Shown: in pieces, positions 26,275 through 33,945 of the stretch
Layout: each line of letters begins with the position of its first letter
Position numbering within the stretch: the first letter of the stretch is position 1
Assembly (NCBI GenBank): GCA_021375695.1
Contig: JAEPKX010000017.1
Location: 1 to 34,319, forward strand
DNA length: 34,319 nucleotides
Origin: Candidatus Igneacidithiobacillus taupoensis
GTDB taxonomy: Bacteria; Pseudomonadota; Gammaproteobacteria; Acidithiobacillales; Acidithiobacillaceae
Reading direction: 5' to 3'
Notes under the pieces: generated by a model
The model's database searches: none
The model's input: the letters and a program-made list of their open reading frames with translations, nothing else
Told to the model about the DNA's origin: nothing
Program-made: the position numbers and the translations under genes

Positions 26275-27219
26275 TCACGGGAGGGTTTCGCCAAAGCTTT
26301 CTTGATACCGCTGGGCAAACTCTTCCATCGTAAAGGAATGGTTCTGCGTTCCTGCCGATGCAATTTTCCAGGCCCCCATGAGCGATGCAATCCTGCCCGA
26401 TTGTTCCCAGGAAAGCCCACGCTCCAAGCCGTAGAGTAAGCCGGCTCGATAGGCATCCCCGCAGCCCGTGGGATCCACCATCGCTGTGGCTTTGGCAGCG
26501 GGTATGGTGATTTCTTCTGCGTTTCCCAAATAAATCTGGGAACCCTTTTCGCCGCGGGTAACGATCAAGGCTTGCAGCTTGCTGCGGAGGGTCGTCAGGT
26601 TCCATTGCGTCCGCGACTGGATCATTTCGCACTCGTAATCATTGACGCTTAGATACTGGACTTGCTCGATCAGCTGCCGTAGCAGTTCCCCGCTGAAGAG
26701 GGGCAGGGCCTGCCCCGGATCAAAAATGGTGGCAATCCCTGCGGCGTGGAGTTCTTGCAGATGGCTGACCATGGCGTCCAGACCATCAGGAGCGACAATG
26801 GCCCATCGGCAATTACGCGGGATGCGGTCACGCAGGGAGTTGTGCTGCGCTTGCAACATGGCCCCGGGATGGAATGCAGTGATCTGGTTATCATCGAGGT
26901 CAGTGGTAATGAAAGCCTGGGCGGTGTATTCCGAGGGCAGGGACAAGATGTGACTTTGGCTGATGCCTAGCGCCTCCAGATGCTCACCATAACTGCCAAA
27001 GTCCTGACCCACGGTCCCGACAATCAGTGGTTCTCCTCCTAACAACTTGAGATTGTAGGCAATATTGCCGGCACAGCCACCAAAATCCCGGCGCAGCTGC
27101 GGTACGGTAAAGGACACATTCAGAACATGAACCTGGTCGGGCAGGATGTGTTCCTGGAAACGGCCCTGGAAGACCATAATGGTATCGTAGGCCAGGGAAC
27201 CGCAGATAATTGTAGGCAT
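26275..27219 (-). CDS. PfkB-family carbohydrate kinase, candidate adenosine kinase
   Basis: A 314-aa ribokinase/PfkB kinase. The two family signatures are clear: FGGCAGNIAYNLKLLGG near residues 46-62 and DPTGCGDAYRAGLLYGL near 249-265, with catalytic Asp255. ATG 27219 follows AGGAG with 8-nt spacing; a longer reading to 27264 crosses the promoter. The substrate is not certain from sequence. Adenosine is the best guess because metK and ahcY lie within 2 kb, SAH hydrolase makes adenosine, and some bacterial adenosine kinases are PfkB proteins. Alternatives are another nucleoside or a sugar. It converges with the rhodanese gene and diverges from the outer-membrane protein gene. Confidence 0.9.
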   Translation of the reverse strand: MPTIICGSLAYDTIMVFQGRFQEHILPDQVHVLNVSFTVPQLRRDFGGCAGNIAYNLKLLGGEPLIVGTVGQDFGSYGEHLEALGISQSHILSLPSEYTAQAFITTDLDDNQITAFHPGAMLQAQHNSLRDRIPRNCRWAIVAPDGLDAMVSHLQELHAAGIATIFDPGQALPLFSGELLRQLIEQVQYLSVNDYECEMIQSRTQWNLTTLRSKLQALIVTRGEKGSQIYLGNAEEITIPAAKATAMVDPTGCGDAYRAGLLYGLERGLSWEQSGRIASLMGAWKIASAGTQNHSFTMEEFAQRYQESFGETLP

Positions 27220-27247
27220 ATCAACTCCTGTGGATTTTTTGCAACGA

Positions 27248-27276
27248 AATGTAGCATTCATCATGAATCATGACTA
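27248..27276 (-). promoter_or_regulatory. Candidate promoter for the PfkB kinase gene
   Basis: On the minus strand TAGTCA (-35, 4 of 6), a 17-nt spacer and TACATT (-10, 4 of 6) place a start near 27241, 22 nt before the ATG. The spacer contains the palindrome at 27256-27268. Confidence 0.35.
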
Positions 27277-27280
27277 TACT
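27252..27280 (+). promoter_or_regulatory. Candidate promoter for the outer-membrane protein gene
   Basis: TATACT (27275-27280, 5 of 6 to the -10 consensus) has a poor -35 (TAGCAT) 17 nt upstream, suggesting an activator. The start would be near 27287, 34 nt before the ATG. It overlaps the opposite promoter of the kinase gene. Confidence 0.35.
27256..27268. promoter_or_regulatory. Perfect palindrome ATTCAT-C-ATGAAT, possible operator
   Basis: A 13-bp perfect inverted repeat sits between two back-to-back candidate promoters, in the spacer of the kinase promoter and over the -35 region of the outer-membrane protein promoter. That is a position where a dimeric regulator could control both genes. 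The regulator is unknown, and no regulator gene lies in the window. Confidence 0.4.
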
Positions 27281-27320
27281 GGTCACATTCTAAGATGGTA
27301 AGAGTGTCGAGGGCGAATCC

Positions 27321-27902
27321 ATGGTGTGGCGAATCTGCTTGGCAATGCTGTTTGGCTTGGGAGTAACGCTTCCTGACCTGGCTAGCGCTGCACCCCAAAA
27401 TGCCCTCTCGTTGGGTGCTGGCGCCACAATTTTTGGTACTGGTAGTGGATTGCAAACGGCTCCCACCCTGACAGCCCAATATGGGCTGCGTTTGGGTGGG
27501 GGGCATCTTGGCATTGATGCGCAAATTGCCTCGGCCTTTGCCCGACTGCAAAACCAGGACCACAGCGCAACGCAGCTGAGTGGTTCTTTGATTGGCAGTT
27601 ATTACCCTTTTGCCAATGGCTCCTCCCCCTATATATCCCTGGGCTTGGGTGCCTCCAGCAATGACTTTGCAAGCAGCAATCGCGACACTTCCCTCATGGG
27701 GGTCTTCGGCTTGGGCTACGAACAGCGGCTCAGCGATCATTGGGGTTTGCGCGTCGGACTCCAGGACCAACTCCTCTTCCATACCCCCAGAGCAGTCAAT
27801 GGCCCCCTGAATGATCTCCAGGTTACGGGAGGGGTTTCCTATTTTTGGGGAGGCGGCAAGGAACGCCCTGCATTTCCCATTATTTCCTCGGAAAAACGCT
27901 AA
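27321..27902 (+). CDS. Outer-membrane beta-barrel protein
   Basis: A 193-aa secreted protein with a Sec signal peptide (MVWRICLAMLFGLGVTLPDLASA, cleaved before APQN). It then has alternating amphipathic strands typical of a small 8-stranded barrel: ALSLGAGATIFG, LTAQYGLRLGGGHLGIDAQIASAF, TQLSGSLIGSYYPF, SPYISLGLGASSN, LMGVFGLGYEQRL, WGLRVGLQDQLLFH and LQVTGGVSYFWG. It resembles the OmpA-like/OmpW-like barrel class without a peptidoglycan-binding domain. Aromatic residues near strand ends fit. The exact family is not recognised. GAGGG lies eight nucleotides before ATG 27321. metK lies downstream with its own likely promoter, so co-transcription is uncertain. Confidence 0.82.
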   Translation: MVWRICLAMLFGLGVTLPDLASAAPQNALSLGAGATIFGTGSGLQTAPTLTAQYGLRLGGGHLGIDAQIASAFARLQNQDHSATQLSGSLIGSYYPFANGSSPYISLGLGASSNDFASSNRDTSLMGVFGLGYEQRLSDHWGLRVGLQDQLLFHTPRAVNGPLNDLQVTGGVSYFWGGGKERPAFPIISSEKR

Positions 27903-27924
27903 ATCTTTTGCTTGAAGATTATTT

Positions 27925-27952
27925 GCTCGGATCGTGAGCGCCTTTCATTTTC
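27925..27952 (+). terminator. Weak hairpin after the outer-membrane protein gene
   Basis: GCTC-GGATCGT-GAGC (27925-27939) is followed by GCCTTTCATTTTCC. The stem has only 4 bp and the T-tract is broken. A second AT-rich repeat, AATCTT and AAGATT, lies just before at 27902-27920. This may be a leaky terminator between the barrel gene and metK, or nothing. Confidence 0.25.
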
Positions 27953-27972
27953 CCCATTCCCCTTCCCTTTGG

Positions 27973-27978
27973 TATATT
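27973..27978 (+). promoter_or_regulatory. Candidate -10 box for metK
   Basis: TATATT (5 of 6) lies about 46 nt before the metK ATG, after a pyrimidine-rich stretch. No good -35 is seen, so an activator or a different sigma factor may be needed. The leader it would give is too short for a SAM riboswitch. Confidence 0.3.
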
Positions 27979-28024
27979 CGGCCAACCAATCTGACTGTCT
28001 TCCTGCTGCCCGAGGAGTCGTTCC

Positions 28025-29194
28025 ATGAGCAAGAATTATCTCTTTACCTCCGAGTCCGTGTCCGAAGGGCATCCAGACAAAATAGCCGATCAGATTTCCG
28101 ATGCCATTCTGGACGCGATTTTGGCCCAGGACCCGCGAGGTCGGGTGGCTGCAGAGACCCTGATCACCACGGGTCTCATCGTCTTGGCGGGGGAAATCAC
28201 TACGACCGCTCAGGTGGATTATGCTGATGTGGCGCGGCAAACGGTACGCGCCATCGGCTACGATTCTTCGGAAATGGGTTTCGATTGGGCTTCCTGTGCC
28301 GTAGTCCAAACCCTGGACAAGCAGTCCCCCGACATTGCCCTGGGGGTCAATGAGGGAACGGGTACCGATCTGGATCAAGGCGCTGGCGACCAGGGGCTTA
28401 TGTTTGGCTATGCCTGCGATGAAACGGACGTGCTGATGCCCATGCCCATTTATTTCGCCCATCGCCTGACCGAACGGCAGGCCATGGTCCGTAAAGATGG
28501 TCGCCTGCCCTGGTTGCGCCCCGATGCCAAGAGCCAGGTCACGGTTCGCTACGAAGATGGCAAACCAGTTGCCATTGATGCGGTGGTGCTGTCTACCCAG
28601 CACAGCGAAGGGATAAGATACGAGGACCTGGTGGAAGCGGTTCGGGAGGAGATTATCAAGCCGGTACTGCCCGCGGCGATGTTGCACAAAGGCACCAAAT
28701 ACTACATCAATCCTACGGGCCGTTTTGTGATCGGTGGACCTGTGGGAGATTGTGGACTTACTGGCCGAAAGATCATTGTCGATACCTATGGTGGCCAGGG
28801 GAGTCATGGTGGTGGTGCCTTTTCGGGTAAGGATCCTTCCAAGGTGGACCGTTCGTCCTCCTATGCAGGGCGCTACGTGGCCAAGAATATCGTGGCGGCG
28901 GGACTGGCCAGGCGTTGTGAGGTCCAGGTGGCCTATGCCATCGGCATTAGCCAACCCGTAAGCTTGATGATCGATACCTTCGGCACGGGCGTGATCGATG
29001 ACGATCGGATTGCCGCCCTGGTACGGGAGCACTTCGATCTCCGTCCCAAGGGGATTATCCAGATGTTGGATCTCCTTCGGCCCATCTATCGCAAGACCGC
29101 CACCTATGGTCATTTTGGGCGGGAAGAGCCGGAATTCACCTGGGAACGTACCGATCGCGCAGCTGTGCTGCGGGAGGCCGCTGGATTACGCTGA
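28025..29194 (+). CDS. metK: S-adenosylmethionine synthetase
   Basis: Makes S-adenosylmethionine from methionine and ATP. The 389-aa length is normal (E. coli 384). Signatures: [21 protein letters not shown] at the N-terminus with the catalytic His and metal Asp, the [16 protein letters not shown] loop, and the glycine-rich [24 protein letters not shown] 28025 has GAGGAG eight nucleotides upstream. The SAH riboswitch and ahcY follow within 110 nt, so SAM synthesis and SAH removal are linked. Confidence 0.97.
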   Translation: MSKNYLFTSESVSEGHPDKIADQISDAILDAILAQDPRGRVAAETLITTGLIVLAGEITTTAQVDYADVARQTVRAIGYDSSEMGFDWASCAVVQTLDKQSPDIALGVNEGTGTDLDQGAGDQGLMFGYACDETDVLMPMPIYFAHRLTERQAMVRKDGRLPWLRPDAKSQVTVRYEDGKPVAIDAVVLSTQHSEGIRYEDLVEAVREEIIKPVLPAAMLHKGTKYYINPTGRFVIGGPVGDCGLTGRKIIVDTYGGQGSHGGGAFSGKDPSKVDRSSSYAGRYVAKNIVAAGLARRCEVQVAYAIGISQPVSLMIDTFGTGVIDDDRIAALVREHFDLRPKGIIQMLDLLRPIYRKTATYGHFGREEPEFTWERTDRAAVLREAAGLR

Positions 29195-29206
29195 TTTTTC
29201 TCTGGG

Positions 29207-29281
29207 CTTCGAGGAGCGCTGCAGCCGATACCTGCCGGATCGGTCAGGCTCGGAGTCCAAATCCCAAGGTCAACTGCGCTC
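29207..29281 (+). promoter_or_regulatory. SAH riboswitch upstream of ahcY
   Basis: The core matches the SAH riboswitch consensus as I know it: CGAGGAGCGCTGC, then CAGGCTCGG, then a downstream GCGCTC. P1 is a 7-bp helix, CTTCGAG (29207-29213) with CTCGGAG (29249-29255), containing one G-T pair. P2 is CCGAT (29225-29229) with ATCGG (29239-29243). GAGCGC (29214-29219) is complementary to GCGCTC (29276-29281), forming the long-range P4 pairing. The RNA class senses S-adenosylhomocysteine and turns on the recycling genes downstream, here ahcY 22 nt later with its GAGGAG ribosome site in between. Known placement of the class (upstream of ahcY in proteobacteria) agrees. Confidence 0.92.
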
Positions 29282-29303
29282 TTTTTGCTGAGGAGACCAA
29301 GTC

Positions 29304-30710
29304 ATGAATGCTATGGTACAGGAAAAAGGGGACTTCAAGGTCGCGGATCTCTCCCTGGCCGGTTGGGGACGCCAGGAGATTTCTATTGCCGAAACGGAAA
29401 TGCCGGCCCTGATGCGGATTCGGGAAAAATATCGGGCCGAGCAGCCCCTCAAAGGGGCACGCATTGCCGGTTGTATCCATATGACCATCCAGACGGCCGT
29501 GCTCATTGAAACCTTGATTGCCTTGGGGGCAGAGGTGCGATGGTCTTCCTGTAACATTTTTTCTACCCAGGATCAGGCAGCGGCAGCCATGGCTGCAGCA
29601 GGTATTCCGGTTTTTGCTTGGAAGGGAGAAAGTGAGGAAGAATACTGGTGGTGTGTGGAGCAGACCATCCAGGGTCCAGGAGGGTGGCGACCCAATATGG
29701 TGTTGGACGATGGGGGCGATCTGACCGGCTTGCTCCACGAAAAATATCCAGAGCTCCTGGAGGGAATCCATGGTATTTCCGAAGAGACCACTACCGGGGT
29801 TCATCGTCTTTGGGAGATGCTCCGGGAAGGGAAGCTGCGGGTACCGGCCATCAATGTCAATGATGCCGTGACCAAAAGCAAAAACGACAACAAATATGGT
29901 TGTCGACATTCTCTCAACGATGCCATCAAGCGGGCAACCGATCATTTGCTTTCGGGAAAGCGTGCCCTGGTGCTGGGCTATGGCGATGTGGGCAAGGGTT
30001 CGGCGGCCTCCTTGCGCCAGGAGGGAATGATCGTGCGGGTGACGGAAGTAGATCCCATTTGTGCCATGCAAGCTTGCATGGATGGCTTTGAGGTAGTCTC
30101 ACCATTTTATGGCGGTATCGACGATGGCAGTGACAGCTGTATCCATCGGGAGCTCCTCGGGCAGACGGACCTGCTGGTGACAGCTACGGGCAACTATAAT
30201 GTTTGCAATGCCCGGATGCTGGCAGCGCTGAAGAAGGGTGCGGTGGTCTGCAATATCGGCCACTTCGACAATGAAATCGATACGGCATATATGCGCAAAA
30301 CATGGGCCTGGGAAGAGGTGAAACCCCAGGTACACAAGGTCTATCGGGACACCCCCGCAGGTAGCAAGGTGGGTCCCCAAAGCCAGGACTATCTGATTCT
30401 GCTATCCGAGGGCCGACTGGTGAATCTGGGCAATGCCACGGGGCACCCGAGTCGCATCATGGATGGCTCCTTCGCCAATCAGGTCCTGGCACAGATTCAT
30501 CTCTACCGGGCAGGCTTTGCGGCGCTGCCCAAGGCAGAAAAAGCCCGGCAGATTCGCGTGGAGGTACTGCCAAAGAAGTTGGACGAAGAAGTGGCTCGGT
30601 ATATGGTGGAAGGCTTTGCTGGTGTCCTCACCCGGCTGACTCCCGAACAGGCCGACTATTTGGGAGTTCCGGTGGATGGGCCTTTCAAAAATGACGCTTA
30701 CCGTTACTGA
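29304..30710 (+). CDS. ahcY: Adenosylhomocysteinase (SAH hydrolase)
   Basis: Splits S-adenosylhomocysteine into adenosine and homocysteine, removing the product inhibitor of methyltransferases. The 468-aa protein is the longer bacterial form, with an insertion around residues 115-155 relative to the shortest forms. It has [16 protein letters not shown] near the N-terminus, the NAD-binding [13 protein letters not shown], the substrate-site HSLNDAI region and the typical C-terminus [16 protein letters not shown] 29304 follows GAGGAG (29290-29295). The SAH riboswitch lies directly upstream. The stop overlaps the metF ATG by one base (TGATG). Confidence 0.97.
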   Translation: MNAMVQEKGDFKVADLSLAGWGRQEISIAETEMPALMRIREKYRAEQPLKGARIAGCIHMTIQTAVLIETLIALGAEVRWSSCNIFSTQDQAAAAMAAAGIPVFAWKGESEEEYWWCVEQTIQGPGGWRPNMVLDDGGDLTGLLHEKYPELLEGIHGISEETTTGVHRLWEMLREGKLRVPAINVNDAVTKSKNDNKYGCRHSLNDAIKRATDHLLSGKRALVLGYGDVGKGSAASLRQEGMIVRVTEVDPICAMQACMDGFEVVSPFYGGIDDGSDSCIHRELLGQTDLLVTATGNYNVCNARMLAALKKGAVVCNIGHFDNEIDTAYMRKTWAWEEVKPQVHKVYRDTPAGSKVGPQSQDYLILLSEGRLVNLGNATGHPSRIMDGSFANQVLAQIHLYRAGFAALPKAEKARQIRVEVLPKKLDEEVARYMVEGFAGVLTRLTPEQADYLGVPVDGPFKNDAYRY

Positions 30711-31543
30711 TGAGTCAATCTCGACCGGAACTATCGGTGGAGTTTTTTCCACCCAAGAACGCTCAGGGAGAGGAGCGTCTGGCAGAATGTCTGCAAGCGT
30801 TCCGATCCCTGGGGCTGGCTTATGCTTCGGTGACCTATGGAGCTGGAGGTTCTACCCAAACGCGAACCCTGGCAACGGTGGCGCTTCTCCAAAAAAGGGG
30901 TGATTTTCCTGCTGTCCCCCATTTGACTTGCATAGGTTCGACCCCGGAAGGAATCCGTGAGCTGCTGCGGCAGTATCGGGAATTGGGGATTCAGAAGATT
31001 GTCGCTCTTCGCGGGGACTTGCCCGCAGGCATGGATAATCCTGGCGCCTTTCGTCATGCCGCGGATTTGGTGGCTTTTATTCGCGACTTTGGCGGCTTTG
31101 AGGTCCTGGCGTCGGCGTACCCAGAAGTGCATCCGCAAGCAGAAAATGCCGTGCAAGATCTCCATTACCTGGCTGTCAAGGTCCAGGCAGGGGTTTCGGG
31201 ACTCATTACCCAATATTGTTACAACCCCGATGCCATTCTCCAGTTGCGGGACGCATTGGCTCGCCTGGGGGTTACGGTGCCCCTCACGGTGGGGGTCATG
31301 CCCATCAGCAATTATGAGCAGATTGCCCGGTTTTCTGCGCAATGTGGCGCCGAGATCCCCCGATACCTGCGCCTTGGTATGGAAGCCCTTGCCCAGGATC
31401 CCGCTGGGCAACGGGAATTGGCGGCGGATCTGGTGGCCAGGCAATGTGCCCTGCTGCTGCGTGAAGGGCTGCCGGGCTTGCATTTTTACACCCTCAATCA
31501 GGCGGAAGCCACGCTGGCCATTACGCAACGGCTAGGGATTTGA
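30710..31543 (+). CDS. metF: Methylenetetrahydrofolate reductase
   Basis: FAD-dependent reduction of 5,10-methylene-THF to 5-methyl-THF, the methyl donor for regenerating methionine from homocysteine. The 277-aa protein has the TIM-barrel signatures VEFFPPKNAQGEERL, SVTYGAGGSTQTRT, LTCIGSTPEGIRE, ALRGDLPAG, EVHPQAENAVQDLHYLAVKVQAGVSGLITQYCYNPDAIL-type active-site segments and the C-terminal LHFYTLNQAEAT. Its start overlaps the ahcY stop (TGATG), so it is translated with ahcY and likely also responds to the SAH riboswitch. Confidence 0.96.
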   Translation: MSQSRPELSVEFFPPKNAQGEERLAECLQAFRSLGLAYASVTYGAGGSTQTRTLATVALLQKRGDFPAVPHLTCIGSTPEGIRELLRQYRELGIQKIVALRGDLPAGMDNPGAFRHAADLVAFIRDFGGFEVLASAYPEVHPQAENAVQDLHYLAVKVQAGVSGLITQYCYNPDAILQLRDALARLGVTVPLTVGVMPISNYEQIARFSAQCGAEIPRYLRLGMEALAQDPAGQRELAADLVARQCALLLREGLPGLHFYTLNQAEATLAITQRLGI

Positions 31544-31567
31544 GGCAATTGTAGCGGCTGATATACA
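31540..31567 (+). promoter_or_regulatory. Candidate promoter for phosphoribulokinase
   Basis: TTGAGG (31540-31545), a 16-nt spacer and TATACA (31562-31567), with an extended TG at 31559-31560, place a start near 31574 and a leader of about 60 nt. The -35 overlaps the metF stop codon. It would let prk be transcribed separately from the methyl-cycle genes. Confidence 0.4.
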
Positions 31568-31573
31568 CTCAGC
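31557..31573. promoter_or_regulatory. Inverted repeat with TNA-N7-TNA, possible CbbR site
   Basis: GCTGA-TATACAC-TCAGC is a perfect 5-bp inverted repeat whose core TGA-N7-TCA fits the TNA-N7-TNA (T-N11-A) pattern bound by CbbR, the LysR-type activator of Calvin-cycle genes. It lies 62 nt upstream of the phosphoribulokinase start. It overlaps the candidate -10 box, which fits repression better than activation unless the real promoter is lower down. No cbbR gene is in the window. Confidence 0.4.
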
Positions 31574-31582
31574 TGAAAATGG

Positions 31583-31616
31583 CAGGGAAGTTACCCTGTC
31601 GTAACCAGATTTTTTT
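31583..31616 (+). promoter_or_regulatory. Two mutually exclusive hairpins before a T-run in the prk leader
   Basis: CAGGG-AAGTTA-CCCTG (31583-31598) and GTTAC-CCTGTC-GTAAC (31590-31605) overlap, so only one can form at a time. The second is followed after CAGA by seven T residues (31610-31616), which gives it a weak terminator shape. This could be an attenuator between metF and prk, or regulator sites; stems of 5 bp are marginal. Confidence 0.3.
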
Positions 31617-31634
31617 CGCAAAGGAGTTGTATGC

Positions 31635-32504
31635 ATGTCCAATAAGCATCCCGTCATTGCGGTGACAGGTTCATCGGGTGCCGGTACGACCACCGTCAAA
31701 CACGCCTTCCATGATATTTTCCGCCGGCTAGGGGTCAATCCGGTTATTATTGAAGGTGACAGCTTTCATCGTTATAACCGGGTGGAAATGCGGGAAGCCA
31801 TTGCCAGGGCCGCAGCCGAGGGTAAAACCATCAGTCATTTTGGCCCGGAAGGAAATGACTTTGGCGCCTTGGAAACCTTGTTTCGTACCTATGGCGAAAC
31901 GGGCACGGGACAGATGCGTTACTATGTCCATGATGACGCCGAGGCGGAGCTGCGCGGGAGCGCCCCGGGTACCTTTACTCCATGGCAAAGCATCCCACCT
32001 GGAACGGATTTGCTTTTTTATGAAGGTCTGCACGGTGGCGTCAAAACCCCGGAGCATGATGTGGCGAACTATGTGGACCTGCTGGTGGGGGTGGTCCCTG
32101 TTGTCAACCTGGAATGGATCCAGAAGATCCATCGGGACAACGCTCAGCGCGGCTATTCCGCCGAGGCCATCGTCGACACCATTCTGCGGCGTATGCCCGA
32201 TTACATTAACTATATCACCCCCCAGTTCAGCCGGACCCACATCAATTTTCAACGGGTACCTTTGGTAGATACTTCCAATCCATTCATCGCCCGAGATATC
32301 CCTACCCCGGACGAAAGCATGGTGGTAATCCGCTTTAGAGATCACAAGGAAGAGAACTTCCCCTATCTTTTGCAAATGATTCCTGGCAGCTTCATGTCCC
32401 GGAAAAATACCATGGTTATCCCTGGCAGCAAGATGGGTTATGCCATGGAATTGATCCTTGGTCCGCGGATCGAACGGTTGCTGGAACAGCGCCAGCACTT
32501 ATGA
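31635..32504 (+). CDS. prk: Phosphoribulokinase, class I (proteobacterial)
   Basis: Phosphorylates ribulose-5-phosphate to ribulose-1,5-bisphosphate, the CO2 acceptor of RuBisCO. The 289-aa length and sequence match the octameric proteobacterial class: P-loop VTGSSGAGTTTVKHAF near the N-terminus, IEGDSFHRYNR with the catalytic Asp, YYVHDDAEAELRG, LLFYEGLHGGV with the Walker B-like region, and RMPDYINYITPQFSRTHINFQRVP. AAGGAG lies ten nucleotides before ATG 31635. It follows metF by 91 nt that contain a candidate promoter and inverted repeats. RuBisCO is not in the window. E. coli-type PrkB paralogues look similar, but the autotroph-like setting favours a true Calvin-cycle enzyme (cbbP). Confidence 0.93.
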   Translation: MSNKHPVIAVTGSSGAGTTTVKHAFHDIFRRLGVNPVIIEGDSFHRYNRVEMREAIARAAAEGKTISHFGPEGNDFGALETLFRTYGETGTGQMRYYVHDDAEAELRGSAPGTFTPWQSIPPGTDLLFYEGLHGGVKTPEHDVANYVDLLVGVVPVVNLEWIQKIHRDNAQRGYSAEAIVDTILRRMPDYINYITPQFSRTHINFQRVPLVDTSNPFIARDIPTPDESMVVIRFRDHKEENFPYLLQMIPGSFMSRKNTMVIPGSKMGYAMELILGPRIERLLEQRQHL

Positions 32505-32525
32505 GATTGGGTTTGCTTGATCATC

Positions 32526-32570
32526 ACCACACGGGGCGAAGAGGCAAAAAAGTGTGGTTATTCTTCTATT
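32526..32570 (+). terminator. Candidate terminator after phosphoribulokinase
   Basis: ACCACAC (32526-32532) pairs perfectly with GTGTGGT (32552-32558), with a 19-nt loop, followed by TATTCTTCTATT. The long loop makes it a weak candidate. The rest of the 219-nt gap (32505-32723) holds no ORF or other structure I can support apart from the patB promoter. Confidence 0.3.
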
Positions 32571-32711
32571 GAGGCTTTCTCGCCCTAAGTGCGATTCCGG
32601 CAGATATTATGGTCAAATTCTCCCGACCTTCGATTTTCTCTTTGCCCAGTTTCTATGCTGATGAAACAAGGGAATGTCCAGAGTTTCTGGCATCTGGTCA
32701 CCTACCCGGCT

Positions 32712-32717
32712 TAAAAT
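32712..32717 (+). promoter_or_regulatory. Candidate -10 box placing the patB transcript start on its ATG
   Basis: TAAAAT (5 of 6 to the -10 consensus) ends 6 nt before the patB ATG at 32724, so transcription would begin at or next to the A of the start codon. A CTGGCA at 32687-32692 is a possible but badly spaced (19 nt) -35. Confidence 0.35.
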
Positions 32718-32723
32718 TATGGT

Positions 32724-33890
<1,167 letters not shown>

Positions 33891-33894
33891 AGGG

Positions 33895-33934
33895 TGGTGA
33901 CCCGGATGCGAATCGAACGCATGACCTACCGTTT
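33895..33934 (-). other. 3' half of a tRNA gene with CCA end (likely attachment-site remnant)
   Basis: Read on the minus strand, the last 40 nt of a tRNA are present. They comprise anticodon-loop AA, the 3' anticodon stem ACGGT, a 5-nt variable loop AGGTC, a perfect T-arm (ATGCG-TTCGATT-CGCAT with canonical loop), the acceptor strand CCGGGTC, discriminator A and encoded CCA. The 5' half is missing: no D-arm and no matching GACCCGG appears in the 70 nt beyond, and position 33 is G instead of T, so the break lies at the anticodon loop. Such 3' halves are what tRNA-targeting integrases duplicate at att sites. The tRNA identity cannot be told because the anticodon is lost. Confidence 0.75.
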
Positions 33935-33945
33935 GGGCGGCAGTC

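Noticed and set aside
27903-28024. SAM riboswitch upstream of metK
   Set aside because: No SAM-I, SAM-II or related core is visible, and the likely leader is only about 40 nt.
27899-29113. A 404-codon minus-strand ORF opposite metK
   Set aside because: It is the mirror of metK, the sequence is low-information His/Gly-rich, and metK is certain.
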